Part shown: positions 21,390 through 33,376 of the stretch, piece after piece | Position numbering within the stretch: the first letter of the stretch is position 1 | Layout of the letters: each line of letters begins with the position of its first letter | Source of the DNA: Heterotrichella gracilis | Taxonomy: Eukaryota > Sar > Xanthophyceae > Tribonematales > Xanthonemataceae | Reading direction: 5' to 3' | DNA length: 64,000 nucleotides | NCBI GenBank assembly: GCA_032358255.1 | Contig: JAULBX010006109.1 | Span: 62,328 to 126,327 of the forward strand | The notes under the pieces: generated by a model | The model's database searches: none | Told to the model about the DNA's origin: nothing | Seen by the model: the letters and a program-made list of their open reading frames with translations, nothing else | Position numbers and translations under genes: made by a program

Positions 21390-23270
21390 ATGCCCAAAAA
21401 GACAACCCATCCAGCCAAGGTGCGCATGAGAATCGGAAACCCTAGGCTAGGGTACTTGCGGGGCAGTGTAAACCAGAAATTCTATCATAGGGCAATGGCA
21501 GGACATGGACATTGGAAGCTCCACTCTAGGGCGACCGCAACGCAGGTGCGCTGGAAACCCTAGCCAAGGTTATATGTGGGGCATCTGGGTTTTGCCCCAG
21601 TAGCAGGTGGCTAGCCAGTGTCTGTGCCTGCAGCCGCACAAGGCTAAATGGGGGATGGGGACGACCGTGTGTGTGTGGTGGTGGGGGGGGATGGGGGGGG
21701 GGCGTGTGTGGGTGGGTGCAGCAGGGTTGAGGTAGCTATGTCATGGTGCAGTTCCGTGTGTGCAATGGTGTTACATGTGTGGGGCGAGATCATACGGTAT
21801 TCTGTGCATGCCTGGCTGTTCGTGCATGCGAGGGTGTTACGTGTACGAGGGTGTTCCTTGTGTGCGAGGGTGTTCCGTGTGTGCGAGGCTGTTCCGTGTG
21901 TGCGAGGCTGTTTGGTGTGTGTGTGCAGGAGCTGCTGGCTGCGCTGGACATTGAGGCCAAAACCCTAGACCAGCTGTTTGGCATGGTGGGCAGGGGCATA
22001 ACGGCACTCAAGGTGGGGGAGGGAAGGGAAACCAGGGGGCAGGGGGGGGCGGCGCATGTGCGACTTGCCCAGGGCAGGTACCCTTAGGGTATGCACGCAC
22101 CCTGTCTGCTTTACATCTGCAATATTGTCTTGTGCATACTACAGCCAGGTTGGTACCAGCACTGCACAAGCAGTGCCAAGCCATCTGTGCTGACACTGCT
22201 GCCAATGGAGGTTGCTGTCAGCACATTGAGCAGGGACTGCAAGACATGCATGTGTAGTATTGGGTGCAATACGTGCGCCCTGCCAAACCCTAACCAGCAA
22301 ACCGATAAACCTAAGCATCTCCGTGCAACCCCTGCACAAGGAGGCCGCCGTGCCAAACACCAGCCAGCACGCCAATTAACCTTAACCAATACCCTTCAAA
22401 ACCCTGCAGCACGAGGAGACCGCCCTGGACCACATGATCCAGAGAGAGGAGCAGCACATGGCGCAGTTGGGCATCCCTATTCCATCCACCTCGCCCCCCC
22501 CTGATGATGCCCCACCACCCACCCACCCACTGCACCCGGGCCCACCCTCCCCTGCTTCCTCCGGCCCCCTTCACCCCTTGCAAGGGGGGGATGGTCTGGA
22601 GCCAGGGGGTGATGCCACCACATGGGAGGGGAGGGCATTGGGTGCGCCCAGTGATAGGGCGCCAGTGGCCCCTGGTGCAGGCGTCACCTCACCCGCTGAC
22701 ATCAGCATGCACCCGCCTCTCGGGGCCACGTCCCCAGCTGATGCCAGCACGCACCCATGTCCGGACACCTCGCCTGCTGATGCCAGCACGGCGCCACCTC
22801 CCGACGCCACCTCACCTGCTGACGTCAGCATGGCCCCGATAGGCCCCGCCACTGCAGTGCCAGGGCCCAGTGGAACAGCGGCTGTGAGGCAAGGGAGGAA
22901 GCGGGGCGCATCACGTGGGGAGGGCACGAGTGCAGAGCCATCAAGGGGGAAGCGAAGCATGGGTGGGCATCAAGGCGCCACCACCCCTGCTGACGTCAGC
23001 ATGCACCCCCCTCCCGTGGCCACCTTCCCCGCTGACATCACCAGCATGGCCCCGATAGGCCCCAGCGCCGCGGCATCAGGGCCCAGTGCAGGGGAAATTG
23101 TGAAGGGGGGGAGGAAGCGGGGCGCAGCTCGTGGGGAGGGTGCAAGCGCAGGGCCGTCGAGGGGGAAGCGGGGTGCAGCGCGTGGGGAGGGTGCCAGTGC
23201 GCAGCAGGGGCCAGCAGGGGTCCCTGGGGGTTCCCACATGCGAACCCTGTGGCCGCGCAGGGGGGGCTGA
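21390..23270 (+). CDS. Pro/Ala-rich protein with helical N-terminus and repeated basic GKRGAARGEGAS motifs, function unknown
   Basis: The proposed exons are 21390-21419, 21929-22012 and 22410-23270, all phase 0, giving 324 residues. The N-terminal 60 residues look helical (ELLAALDIEAKTLDQLF, then ITALK, then HEETALDHMIQREEQHMAQLG). The rest is disordered. It contains at least five copies of a unit ending (T)SPAD(V/I)SMHPP or similar, and four basic repeats of the form GRKRGA(A/S)RGEG(A/T)S or SRGKRGAARGEGAS. The basic Arg-Gly-Lys motifs are reminiscent of AT-hook or nucleic-acid-binding tails, but the canonical RGRP core is absent. I recognise no family. The first exon is the weakest part; an upstream start is possible. 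The gene is divergent from the P450. Confidence 0.5.
21828..21922 (+). repeat. About 20-bp minisatellite (gtgtgcgaggctgttccgt)
   Basis: Five or so imperfect tandem copies of a 19-20 bp unit run up to the polypyrimidine-poor acceptor of exon 2 of the Pro/Ala-rich gene at 21928. Confidence 0.8.
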
Positions 23271-23689
23271 CGGCCTTTTAAGTGGCCGCGATTGGAGGGT
23301 TTTGGGTTGGCACGGCTCCACATCTTGCAAGTAGTGGCTTCAGGGGCTGCAAGTGGGCACCATTGTGGTGCTGGTCTGCGCTGATTACACGAGGGCTGGC
23401 CGCCTGCCAGGTGATGCATGCCGCTTTTGCAATAATTATTCTTTTGGCCAATATAACAGACGAAAATGCCGCATGGACCCTAGATCAGTCGAGTTCACGT
23501 CAGGGCAGTCTCAGACTGATTGAATCAGTATTCCTTGAAGGTACATGCATTGTTGATGGTCATACTTAGCAAGTCCCCTAACTCCGCCTTTGTGCATACC
23601 CTTTCTTTCTTTCATGGCGTGTTAGCCTAAGGTAATTTTAAAAGCTTCTACTTGAATTTTGGCTTGCACTCATCTGCAAAGCCAGCGGT

Positions 23690-24136
23690 TAGGCCAGCCC
23701 CAGTAAATTCCATGTTCAGGGTGTGCCCCCCCTGTTTGGTTTGGGCCAAAATGGGTGCAATCGGTCGGGAATTTGCGCATTTCAATTGTGGGGCCATGCG
23801 GCCTCCATGTAACCCCTGAAGCATCCCAGGGAAAGCGCACGGCGGAGACAAGCCCAAAGACGCACTGTTTGCTGAAATTGGATTTTAAAAACACCCTTGG
23901 TGGTCAAAACCGACTGTCTAGGGTATTATTGAAACCCTAATATAAGGGGAATATGCCTAATCCTATCTCATGGGAGGAAATCCCTGGGATAGGGTAAGGG
24001 GTAAAACCCTTATATAGAGCAAGGGGAGGAAACCCCCACTGTAAATTCCCCGACCGACTGGATTTACCCCCCCCCCCCCGCCGGGTCCCAACCCAAAACC
24101 TCACCCTAAACATGGAATGTACTGGGGCTGGCCTTA
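23690..24136. mobile_element. Non-autonomous inverted-repeat (MITE/foldback-like) element
   Basis: About 36 bp at 23690-23725 (core ggccagccccagtaaattcc) is repeated in inverse orientation at 24100-24136 with only a few differences, enclosing about 375 bp. Weaker inverse similarity continues about 30 bp outward on both sides (gcaaagcc...ggtt against gacaaagtt). The interior has no coding capacity and contains TTTAGGG-like remnants. I found no clear target-site duplication, so ends and superfamily are undefined. Confidence 0.5.
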
Positions 24137-25980
24137 ACTTTGTCAGAGCATCTGCTTGCTGGCTGCGGTGTGCCACCGTGAGCGGGGGCATTTTGTATCT
24201 TTTGTTCAGTAATGTTACACATGTTTCACATCCAAATGCCAGTTGACGTCTCTTAACTTGTAACAGTATTGATTTATCCTGTTATAACAGTTGCCAGTTG
24301 GCAACAAAGAGAAAAAGCAAAGGCAGTGTTCAGGGGCCAGTCTGGCTCGCAGCAGGACACCAATAAACCCAAGAACGGTTAGGGCTACGCCTAGGGAGGG
24401 CTTTTGTCAGACAAGAAGGCTGTTGTCAACATGACCGAAGTCGATCAGAAGACCGTCGTGAAACGAACCGAGTGTCATCACCCAAAGCCCTTGCCTAGGG
24501 AGCCCTAGCAACAGGTCAGCACAGCACACACAGCCACACAGATCCCATAGCAGCATGCAAGCCCACCGAGTGATAGGCGAGCAGTAACACCGCAACTAGG
24601 AAAAAAAAAGGGCCATCGCTTTTCCAGTCCAATGGCGCCCCCAGACCATGCCCGCTTGGCACCCACATGCACCCTGGCTTTCCCACGCCGGTGTCTCCTG
24701 CAGAATGGGCCACGCAACAATTAGAGGATGCACGCTGCAAGGTACCAACAAGGGAAGGCTACCCACAGCTGTACAAGCACACCACAGCACACAGCCCGCG
24801 CCGCCAAGCCCTAAAAAGCCATCCACAGGAGCAGCACACAATGCACTCTGCTGAACGCAACACTGCTACCCTGAGACACTTGGTCCTCACTATGCAGAAG
24901 GCAACACCAGGCCTAGACACCCCCTGCCAGCTTGACACGCTCAGTGCACCTCAGACATCCAAGGAAGGTTACGCCGCATCAGCTCTCAAGCCCGGCAAGG
25001 CGAAAGCTCTAGAGCGGGCACTGCGAATGGTTTGAGAAACGCCCTGATGTGGAAATATCATCATCGGTGCGGTGCGCAAGCTGACAGGAAAACACACACG
25101 CAGGAGAAAAACTACATACACATACTACGCTTTAAAACGCCCTGCCCTGCACGAACCCCCTCATGAAATATTGTACATGCAGATTGTACATGCAAAGTAA
25201 AGGGAACACACAACACACGTGGGCAAAGGCCCTGTCACAATCCACTGCATCAGCCTCAGACTGCGGCTCTCACCGCGCCATATGTGCCACTGCCGGCGCC
25301 CCGCGCCCTCCCCGCCTCACCCCACCGAGCGCAAAACCCTAGGGCCGAGACCCTAGGGTTTCACGGGACAGGGGACGTCAGCCCCGCATCAGGGACCGGG
25401 CAGACCCTTGTCGGGAGCACCGGTGTGTGCGCGGGCGGAGGCGGTTGCGGGTCAGCGGATTGCCCGTGGGTGCGGCAGGTAGGTTCAAATCCTGCTAGGC
25501 AGGGGCCCGCCGCATGGCCACGGCACACACACGGTGGCAAACATCATCCTCGGCCAATGCAGGGCGGGGTGGGTTCACAACGAGTTCAAACCCTAGGGTG
25601 TGGTGCGTGCTGGAAATAATTGCAAAAAACAATAAGGACACTGGGAAGGGTGCGCTGGCTAGTGCTGAACAACTCGAGAGGGTACGCTATCTAAAAACTA
25701 AACCCTAACAGAAATTCTAGGGTGAGCCCTACCATTGAGCAACGCAGAAGTGGCTGGTTGTCAAGCGCTCTCGTGCTGCTTCATGCGGGCATTGGGCAGC
25801 ACCTGCGGGGAGGGAGGAAACCTGGCTTAGGGGTTTGCACATGCGAGGGGTCATTCAGGGCAGCCGCAGCTGGTGCAGTGCATTGGACGAGCTCTGCAGT
25901 TTTACGGTAGCAAGTATAACCCTATAAATATATGTAGGGTTTGCAGGAGATGAGATGCACTGGTCAGGGCTCAGCAGTCT
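24137..25980. other. Gene-poor spacer
   Basis: I see no convincing exon here. It contains scattered CCCTAAA/CCCTAGG heptamers (for example 25338-25360). One short stretch at about 25475-25495 can fold like a tRNA T-arm but lacks the rest of a tRNA. Confidence 0.4.
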
Positions 25981-25989
25981 CAGGGTCTG

Positions 25990-28280
25990 ACAGGTGTCAG
26001 CCAGTGGGCGCAGGAGCACCCGGGAAAAATGGGTCATCAGGGCCCATGGAACAGGTAGCGGGGTGAAACAGGGTATTGCAGTAGGGTTCAGGGTATTGGC
26101 TCGGGTGCCTTTGTGTCTGGCGTGTGGCCAGCGATGGGTGCAGGAGCACCCCATAAGGACAAAGGGTCGTCATAGCCAAAACAATATTAGTTCGAAAAAG
26201 TTTTGCAACTAAACACACATACTGAAAGGTCAAGGCGGCACAGTGTTGTATGCACTACAGCTTGCTAACGACATGCATACTAGAGGAACTTCGGACCTGG
26301 TTCCTCCTAATGGATAGTTTTATTCAGCAGGGGAAGCAGATCCGAATCTTAATCTAATAAGCATATTAACCTACGAGGGTTTGAAACCTGTACTGCATAC
26401 AGCATTGTATCCCCAGATATGGGTACAAGCGTGGTACCCAACCTCCTACAGGGATCAACTACCCTCTAGTGCTATCTGCCTGATACAAAAAACTATAAAA
26501 CACACCCATAATGCGGTAAACAATCTGGGGTCAATCACGGGACAAAGCTGCTAGAATTTGGGGCAGTGTGGCTCAGGATCTGCAGTTCAGGCAAAAGGGC
26601 CTACAGAGGGCGCAGGAGCACCCGTGGCAGATGGTGTCCTCACAGCCAGCACTAACAATCAACAACCAACAGGGTAGTACTTATTAGAAGAACGCAAAAG
26701 CTCGGAAGCTGCACAAGTCAGGCACAGGCCAGACAGGGGGTGCAGGAACACCCAGGGCAGTTAGGTGTCCTCACAGCCAGCACTTACAATGAAAAACCAA
26801 CAGGGTAGTACTTGTTAGACGAACGCAAAGGCTCGGAAGCTGCAGAAGTCAGGCACAGGCCAGACAGGGGGTGCAGGAACACCCAGGGCAGTTAGGTGTC
26901 CTCACAGCCAAGACCTAAATCCTAAACACTTGAATAAAAAAAAGAATCATCCGTGTGACACGATAAACTACTCCATTATCTTTATGAGTACGGTGGACAG
27001 GGTCCCTCCCACAGGGCTCAGCAGCTGCGTTGTGTCAGGCACAAGGCCCGTGTGTGGGTGCAGGAGCACCCGGGGCAGCAGGGGTCATCAAGGCCCAAGG
27101 GGAAGGCAGGGACGAGACAACGGCTAACCGAAGTAAAAGGTAGAAACAGCGATAAGGTAAACCCTCCGTGCCATACCGTTTGGGTGAAATACAAGCCTGT
27201 GCTGCTAGTAGGCTGCTGGCATTGGTTGCTACCTAGTACTTGGTCATTGGCTTACCTATATCATGGTGCCCATCAGTTGCTGTAGGCAGCGCTTGTTGTG
27301 TGGCTGCCTTCAGCGGACCATGTGATGGGAGGAGGCGGTTGGCTGGGACTTGTGTTGCTGCGCCACTGCAGGGGAGGAACAGGGATGGTCAGGTGGGGTG
27401 GGGTGGGAGGCAGGGGAAGGGTTTTGCTAGGGTTTACAACCTCAGGGCTCAGAAAGTCTCACGTCCAGCAGAAGCCAGAGGATGGAGGCAGGAACCTCGC
27501 GATTGACCAGGGGTCATCAAAGCCACAAATTGGGGTTTCCACACACAAACACTGATAAGCACAAGTCTAAACCCTAGACATAATGGCTCAGAAACCCTTG
27601 AATTCCAGGAAAACCCAGTCATGGGAGGCAGGAACCTCCACGCAGGGCACGTGTCATCAAGGCCAACAGGAAATACGCTGCATCAAATCCTAGACAATAA
27701 GGCTCAGAAACCCTTTATTTCTGGGGTAAACCCAGATGTTGGAGGCAAAACCTCCATGCAGGGCAAGGGTCGGCAACGCCAAACAACTATTGATGTGCAT
27801 GAACCCTAAACCCTAGAAAATAAGGCTCAGAAACCCTTTTTATCTGGGGAAAACCCAGTAGTTGGAGGCAGGAACCTCCATGCAGGGCAAGGGTCGTCAA
27901 CGCCAAACAACTACCGATGTGCATGAACCCTAAAGCATATACAAGAAGGCTCAGAAACCCTTTTTATCCGGGGTAAACCCAGTAGTTGGAGGCAGGAACC
28001 TCCATGCAGGGCAAGGGTCGGCAACGCCAAACAACTATTGATGTGCATGAACCTTAAACCTAGACAAATAAGGCTCAGAAACCCTTTTTATCTGGGGAAA
28101 ATCCCAGTAATCGGAGGCAGGAACCTCCATGCAGGGCAAGGGTCGTCAACGCCAACACGAAGCTACATGAACCCTAAACCCTAAACAATAAGGCTCAGAA
28201 ACCCTTTTTCTCTGGGGGAAACCCAGTAATTGGAGGCAGGAACCTCCATGCAGGGCAAGGGTCAATCAACGCCAGACTGT
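25990..28280 (+). repeat. Array of about 13 hairpin repeats with conserved GGGTCRTCAA-GCC tag
   Basis: Thirteen copies share a short hairpin with a CAGGA(A/G) loop followed 10-20 bases later by a conserved ggGTC(a/g)TCAanGCC tag. Hairpins lie near 26005, 26134, 26608, 26737, 26867, 27054, 27484, 27622, 27741, 27863, 27987, 28113 and 28231. Copies 3-5 belong to a 130-bp unit also carrying a conserved gctcggaagctgca block. Copies 7-13 form a regular tandem of 115-136 bp that also carries ggctcagaaaccc and a second hairpin, CTGGG-nnnnn-CCCAG. Stem arms change together between groups (GGGTG/CACCC in the first, GGAGG/CCTCC in the second). No reading frame is maintained. It may be a complex satellite or a repeated structured RNA. 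Confidence 0.8.
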
Positions 28281-30480
28281 ACTTCCCACACTAACATGTA
28301 CAGGTCTAAGTGACACATGGGGCTGTGTATGGGCGCTCAGTGGAAAGAGAAGTCGTATTTGGGTTGGTATACTCATAGCCACAGGCTCATAAACAGCCTC
28401 AAGTGTGTCTTCATTGCGCACCACCACACAGGCCCCCATGTGGGCAGAAACATGCATGCAGGGTATGCAATGGGGGTGAAGGGGGAGGGGAGGGGAGCGG
28501 GAGAATGGGGGGGGGGGAGGGGTGGAAGGCGCACCTTGCGTAGGCAGTGTCGGTGGTTGACTGCTTGGACTAGGGTGTGTAGATAACAGTGGAGAGGAAG
28601 ATGAAGGGGGAGGGGATTAGGTGCCTGTGGGGACAGAACCAGAGCAAGTCAAAAAGTGGACAACAGGGCGCTTCATGCAGGAATGGTTTTGAAACCAGAA
28701 TTGGCCTGTCGTGGCACATGCACAAGCATACTTCATGGTAAAGCACGCACTTGGCATGCGCCACGTCACTTTAGCTACAGTAAAAAAGTTGAGCGGAGAG
28801 GTGTGGCTAGCACCAAGTGCTCGACCGTCCTGTAGCATGGGGCAGGCAAACAGTCAAAATGCACGCAAGGCAGGCAGCGGCGTCTGTTCATACCCACCAC
28901 TAGTTAGGTCTTGGGGAAGCCAGGAGAGGAGGCCACAGTTGTGTGGATGTTGGTGTGGGCTCTTGTAGAGCGGTAGGTGAGGTGGGTGGCGTTGGAGGTG
29001 GAAGGCCTTGCATGACGAGGCCGCAGGAGGTGGAAGTCTTGGTGGGTGTGGAGGTGTTGTCAACTAGGAGGTTGAGGAGGAAGCCAGAAGGTGGTCCTGC
29101 GTGATATGGCACAGGGGAGGTCAGGAGCTGTGAGCAGCTGGAATGTGCGTACTTTACGTCCCACACAACGCCATAATAAACATAGGTGGGATAGCGAAAG
29201 CACAAGCTGAGCAGAGTGTTGATCGCACCCCACCCAGCCGAACTATGTTGCTTCTGGGAACGGGCCTTGTAGCATGTAGGCCACACGACCAACTTAATAG
29301 AAGCAGTTATGCACGTTCTAAGGGTTTAAACTGGTGGACAGGGCGTGTGCAAGCAGGGTGCATATGGGAAGCAGGGATGGAAGTGAGGCAACAGCAACAG
29401 CGCTCAGACAGCCAAGAGAACAGATCGATCTTCACAAAAAAATTCAGAAACTCTAGTCCGTTGATGTTCTTGCTTCATCATAGCAGTGGCTGCTGTTTGC
29501 CACACAGTGCAGTATGCATGCTCGTAAGGGAATGTGCGACCGGAAACGACGCAGATCAGTGGTGGTTAGTGCATCGACACCAGCAGCAAAGCTGTTTTCA
29601 GTAACACGGACCAAAGGTTGTCCTCACTTCCACACCGTTTTACAGCACTCAACAGTGGTGTCTATATGTGTGCAGTGTGCAGTCGCCAGCAAGGGTCAGA
29701 TATACTGGCTTAAAATAAAGCATAGGTGATTTCACGGTCGATCGCCTGGGGAAAGGCTCCTCATTCCCTTGCTGGGCGTGTGGGTGCAGAGCTAGATGCA
29801 AAACCCTAGGCAGCCGCAGATTGCTCAGATACATTAGGAAATCTTCCGTTCATTGTCGAAACTCAATGTGAGCTGAGAGATAAGTTTTCTCTTCATAGCA
29901 ACCTGACGAGACTGCCACTGAGGAACGGTGGTTTGGTTTGAGTTGGGTTTGCCGTTGGGTTTGAATGGGGGCGGCGGGGAATGACTGCCGAGTACATGGC
30001 GGCCGACAGACTAAATAACAACTTGTGCCAAGGTTTTCATAGGGTAAACGTGCTTGCTATGTATTACCTACCTCCTGTCAGTGTGTGGGTGGCGGCTGCG
30101 TCGAGGTGGACAGGCTAGCGAGCGGCTCGCATGCCATTCAAGTCATGGAACTTAAATCGGAAGCCGCCAGGACCAGCAGAAGGGGTAGACGTTGTGGTCT
30201 TCTACAGAAGGTCGCGGTTGACAGCCACAGTCGCCTGTTCGCAGCAGACACACAACAGAGTGAGAAGGTGCACGGATGGAACGTTCTGGACAGGCAGTGC
30301 CGGCGCATGCAGGCGGCGGCCAAAAGGCAAACCCATATGCTATACTACTGATGCGCCACAGAAAATGAAACAGCAGGGGGCAGGAACACAAAAGGGCTGC
30401 GAAAAGGGCTGCATGCAAACAGGAGTTGTGCGCTAGGTGGACATGATGGCATGCATGGCACAGGTTGATGCGTCGGCTTG
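28281..30480. other. Spacer, no gene recognised
   Basis: It contains short frames only, including a 130-codon minus-strand frame ending at 28900 rich in Thr/Pro/Ser with no family resemblance. I see no repeats of note apart from a G10 run near 28508. Confidence 0.35.
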
Positions 30481-30486
30481 CCGTAC

Positions 30487-30636
30487 CTTCACAAGGACAC
30501 TGTGCAACGCGCTGGCACCCGCACGAACACGAGGTGCACCAGCTACACGGAATACCAAGTGGGCGCGCTCCGCCGCCTTGGTTGATGGCGCGGCGGCCAC
30601 AGCGATGGACGGCCATCGCCAGTGAGTCAGAGGCAT
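30487..30636 (-). CDS. Possible first exon of an unidentified minus-strand gene
   Basis: An ATG at 30636 opens 50 codons rich in Ala, Arg and Val (MPLTHWRWPSIAVAAAPSTK and onward, organelle-leader-like). They end exactly at a good GTACGG donor (30486). I could not find a convincing second exon downstream, so this may be chance. Confidence 0.2.
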
Positions 30637-30973
30637 GGAGTATTCAAGGGCTGTGAACAAGCCCAGATATGTGGTTGCTACATGGCGGCTGAAGGGTTAG
30701 GACCACTTGGACCCAGTTGGTCTTGCTAACGCAGAAAAGACACTGTTTCTGCAGCCTCGATGGCTTTTGAACATGGCGAGGCTTTGCGCTTTGCCCACTT
30801 TCGCCCTCCCCGTATTGATTAGTTTGGCACTCTCCTTCTCTCAGCCATGTCCCCATGCATGCACTTCAAAGCTTGCACGTTCAAACCTCTTCCGTAGACC
30901 CTATAACCGCCTCTTGTGCGTATGCAGTTGACTTTTAACGGTTGCAGTCTGCTGGAGGACTCAAGGAGCAGCA

Positions 30974-32983
30974 ATGGACCCCAAGAGGGTGAGTTGCGTC
31001 ACTGTGTTTGAACCTGTAGTGTCGTCCCTGCGGGTTGCGTGCACTCACCTCCTGTTCCCCGCAGATACCCCTGGCTTCGGACGAGGAATACGACGTTCAA
31101 ACCGGATACGTCCCTCCTTATGAAACATCGGCATGGGGCACGTCAAGCACATCAGCAGGGCAATCGTACGACCCACCTGCACAGCCATCTGCACCTGCAC
31201 GGCAAGAAGAGGACTTGTTCGCGGCTGCAGCTCAGCAGATCCAGAGTGAGGTCGTCCCTGTGGTAGATCAGCCTGGAACCAGCAGCAGAGATAACGTCGT
31301 CCTGCAGTTCAATGGTAATGCCCAGCACATGCCCAATCGCGATGGGTATTTGTTTCTGCCAATGACCACTTGGGCACCCAACCCAACCTTGCTTGGTAAC
31401 CTCCTCAACCGTGTGTTTTGTTGTCACAGATTCGCAGGTTCCTGCTGAAGGAGTGACTGGCAAGATTGGTGAGTAACATAAAAGTTGCATTGGGAGCATG
31501 TGTGGTGCCACCTTTTGCTGGCTCGTGGCGTTTTGCAAGGTTGCCCGCTGGCAGCAGTGTGGAGAAGTGTCTGTGCTGAGTCTTTTGCTCCACACACAGG
31601 CACCTCGAAAGGCAATGAGTCCAAATCTCTTCTGGGCAGCCAGGTCAGGTCAGATCAGGTGCCCGCTGCTGAACAGGCAGACAAGAAGCACCCATTCTAC
31701 TCCATCAAGCGGTACCGAACCCACTTCAACGTGGACACCAACGTACGTCAGCCAAAGTGATAAGATCCCACCGAGTTTGTTGCACTGCTTCATTGCTATT
31801 CTCTACTGTTGCTGTTACTGGGTGGCAGTCAAGCGTTTGTTGACAGGAGTCGTGGGTATCGCACAGGTGGTCTTGGAACGCATGCTGCGTGCTGTGCTGG
31901 GCTTTTTTAAGTCCAACTTCATCCATGAGACGTCAGATAACCCAGACCTGTATGGGCCTTTCTGGGTGGCGACCACGCTGATCTTCGTGTATGCCGTGAC
32001 CGGGAACTTGTCCAACTACATCCACTATGTGGAGCACCAAAGCGAGGGGATGCACCCGGCAGACTGGTTTGACATCTACAAGGTATGCAGGACTTCAGCT
32101 GACGTGGTCTCTGTTGACCATAGCACAAAATATCGCACAAGGGTGGAGCACCAACTGGGGCTGATTTCGCAGGTTTCCATCTCAGCTGCTCTGTTCTATG
32201 GGTATGTCTGGCTGGGGGGCCTCGTCGTGTGGGCTGTACTGAAGTGGTTCAAGTCAGAGCTTGGGCTTGTGAACGTGTGGTGCACGTATGGTGAGTCACG
32301 TGTACCCTTCCTTTTGTAGACCCTATTCTATATCGCCTGGTTGGTTGCTTGACTGCCTGCACTGTACACACACCTACACTGCCGTAAAAGAACTAATGGA
32401 CTTGTCAAAATTCTTGTACTTCCCGTGCCTGGCGTAATGGCCACCTTGCATACACCGCATAGCAGCCAGCCCTTAGCTCACGCTGCCTCACTCGTCGCTT
32501 TTGGTGCGCAGGCTATGCACTCACCATCTTCATCCCAACCGCGGTGCTGTGCATCATCCCCAACGAGCTGTTGCGCTGGATCACGGTGTCCCTAGCCACA
32601 GCGGTGTCAGGCATCTTCATCATGATCAACTTCAGGGAGTCGGTGTTTGAGGTCGCGGGGGCAAAGTAAGCACGCTTGCAGCCAGTATCTGGGCCCATTG
32701 CATACCATGGACTTTCATACAGCTGTTGGGCTTGCACACTGCTTCTTCCAATGAGCATCGCCGGATAACCAGCCACCTTTGCACACATTGCGCCACCTGG
32801 TTGTGGCTCGGCAGGCTATTGTAATGCATATGCTGTATGCGCCCGTGCTCATCCTGATTGCCCTCCCTCCACCCACCCCCCCGCAGGGCCAGCCCGCTGT
32901 ACCTGGCGATGGGCGCTGCCCACCTGGGCGTGGGCCTGGCCATGAAGCTGTACTTCTTCCAGTACTGGAGCACGTCAACCTAG
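30974..32983 (+). CDS. Yip1-domain Golgi membrane protein (YIPF1/YIPF2-like)
   Basis: Eight exons join in phase: 30974-30988, 31065-31314, 31430-31468, 31600-31742, 31867-32082, 32173-32290, 32512-32665 and 32887-32983, giving 343 residues. The N-terminal 150 residues are cytosolic and polar (Gln/Ser/Pro-rich). The Yip1 domain then begins with the family hallmark DLYGPFWVATTLIF at the first transmembrane helix. Four more predicted helices follow (about 222-243, 262-282, 286-302, 313-335), including the second hallmark GYALTIFIP. This five-helix layout matches YIPF proteins, which bind Rab GTPases and act in ER-Golgi and intra-Golgi traffic. At exon 3, only the acceptor at 31429 keeps the frame; the tempting cag at 31437 would bring a stop codon. 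Introns are short and contain neither TTTAGGG heptamers nor exon echoes, unlike neighbouring genes. Confidence 0.92.
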
Positions 32984-33371
32984 GCGGAAGGAGCCAAGCG
33001 CATGCTGTGGCCAGCACAGCACGACTGAGGGGCCCGCAGTGGTGGAACTTGCGGGGTGGGCGGGGCGGGGGTTGGGCTGATGGACTATGGCAGGAGGAGA
33101 GTGAGCACTAAGGCCTTTTTTTGCTGGTAGCGGGGTACCCGAGGGAAATGCAGGTTTCCTGTGTGGTTTTAACTGAATTTATGTTTTATGCACTGCTGGA
33201 AATGGGTAGCACGAAAGTGTGGTAAGCGGTTGGCCACCATCTGCCACACTGGAAACAGTGTCAGTTAAGCCTTGGCTCTAGAACTGGGGGTGAGGCATAC
33301 CCAGACATGCTAACCTGGCTTCAAAGCTGGAAAGCAAATACTTACTTACTGCTGGAACACTATTTTGATGG

Positions 33372-33376
33372 TGTAA
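33372..33376 (+). promoter_or_regulatory. TGTAA polyadenylation signal candidate for the YIPF-like gene
   Basis: TGTAA followed by ATAAA lies 390 bp after the stop codon, in an AT-richer stretch. This is consistent with the chlorophyte poly(A) signal. Confidence 0.3.

Noticed and set aside
22571-23419. Minus-strand open frames of 129-149 codons
   Set aside because: They are shadows of the Pro/Ala-rich coding exon on the plus strand.
25475-25500. tRNA-like T-arm (ggttcaaatcc)
   Set aside because: No matching acceptor stem, D-arm or anticodon arm could be placed upstream.
25990-28280. CRISPR-like array
   Set aside because: Units are 115-136 bp with conserved and variable parts both related between copies, in clearly eukaryotic DNA with no cas genes.
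28900-29292. 130-codon minus-strand frame
   Set aside because: Low-complexity Thr/Pro/Ser composition, no splice partners and no recognisable domain.
31498-32319. 273-codon plus-strand open frame across the YIPF-like gene
   Set aside because: It reads through introns 4 and 5 and into intron 6 of the YIPF-like gene; splice sites and family motifs define the true exons.
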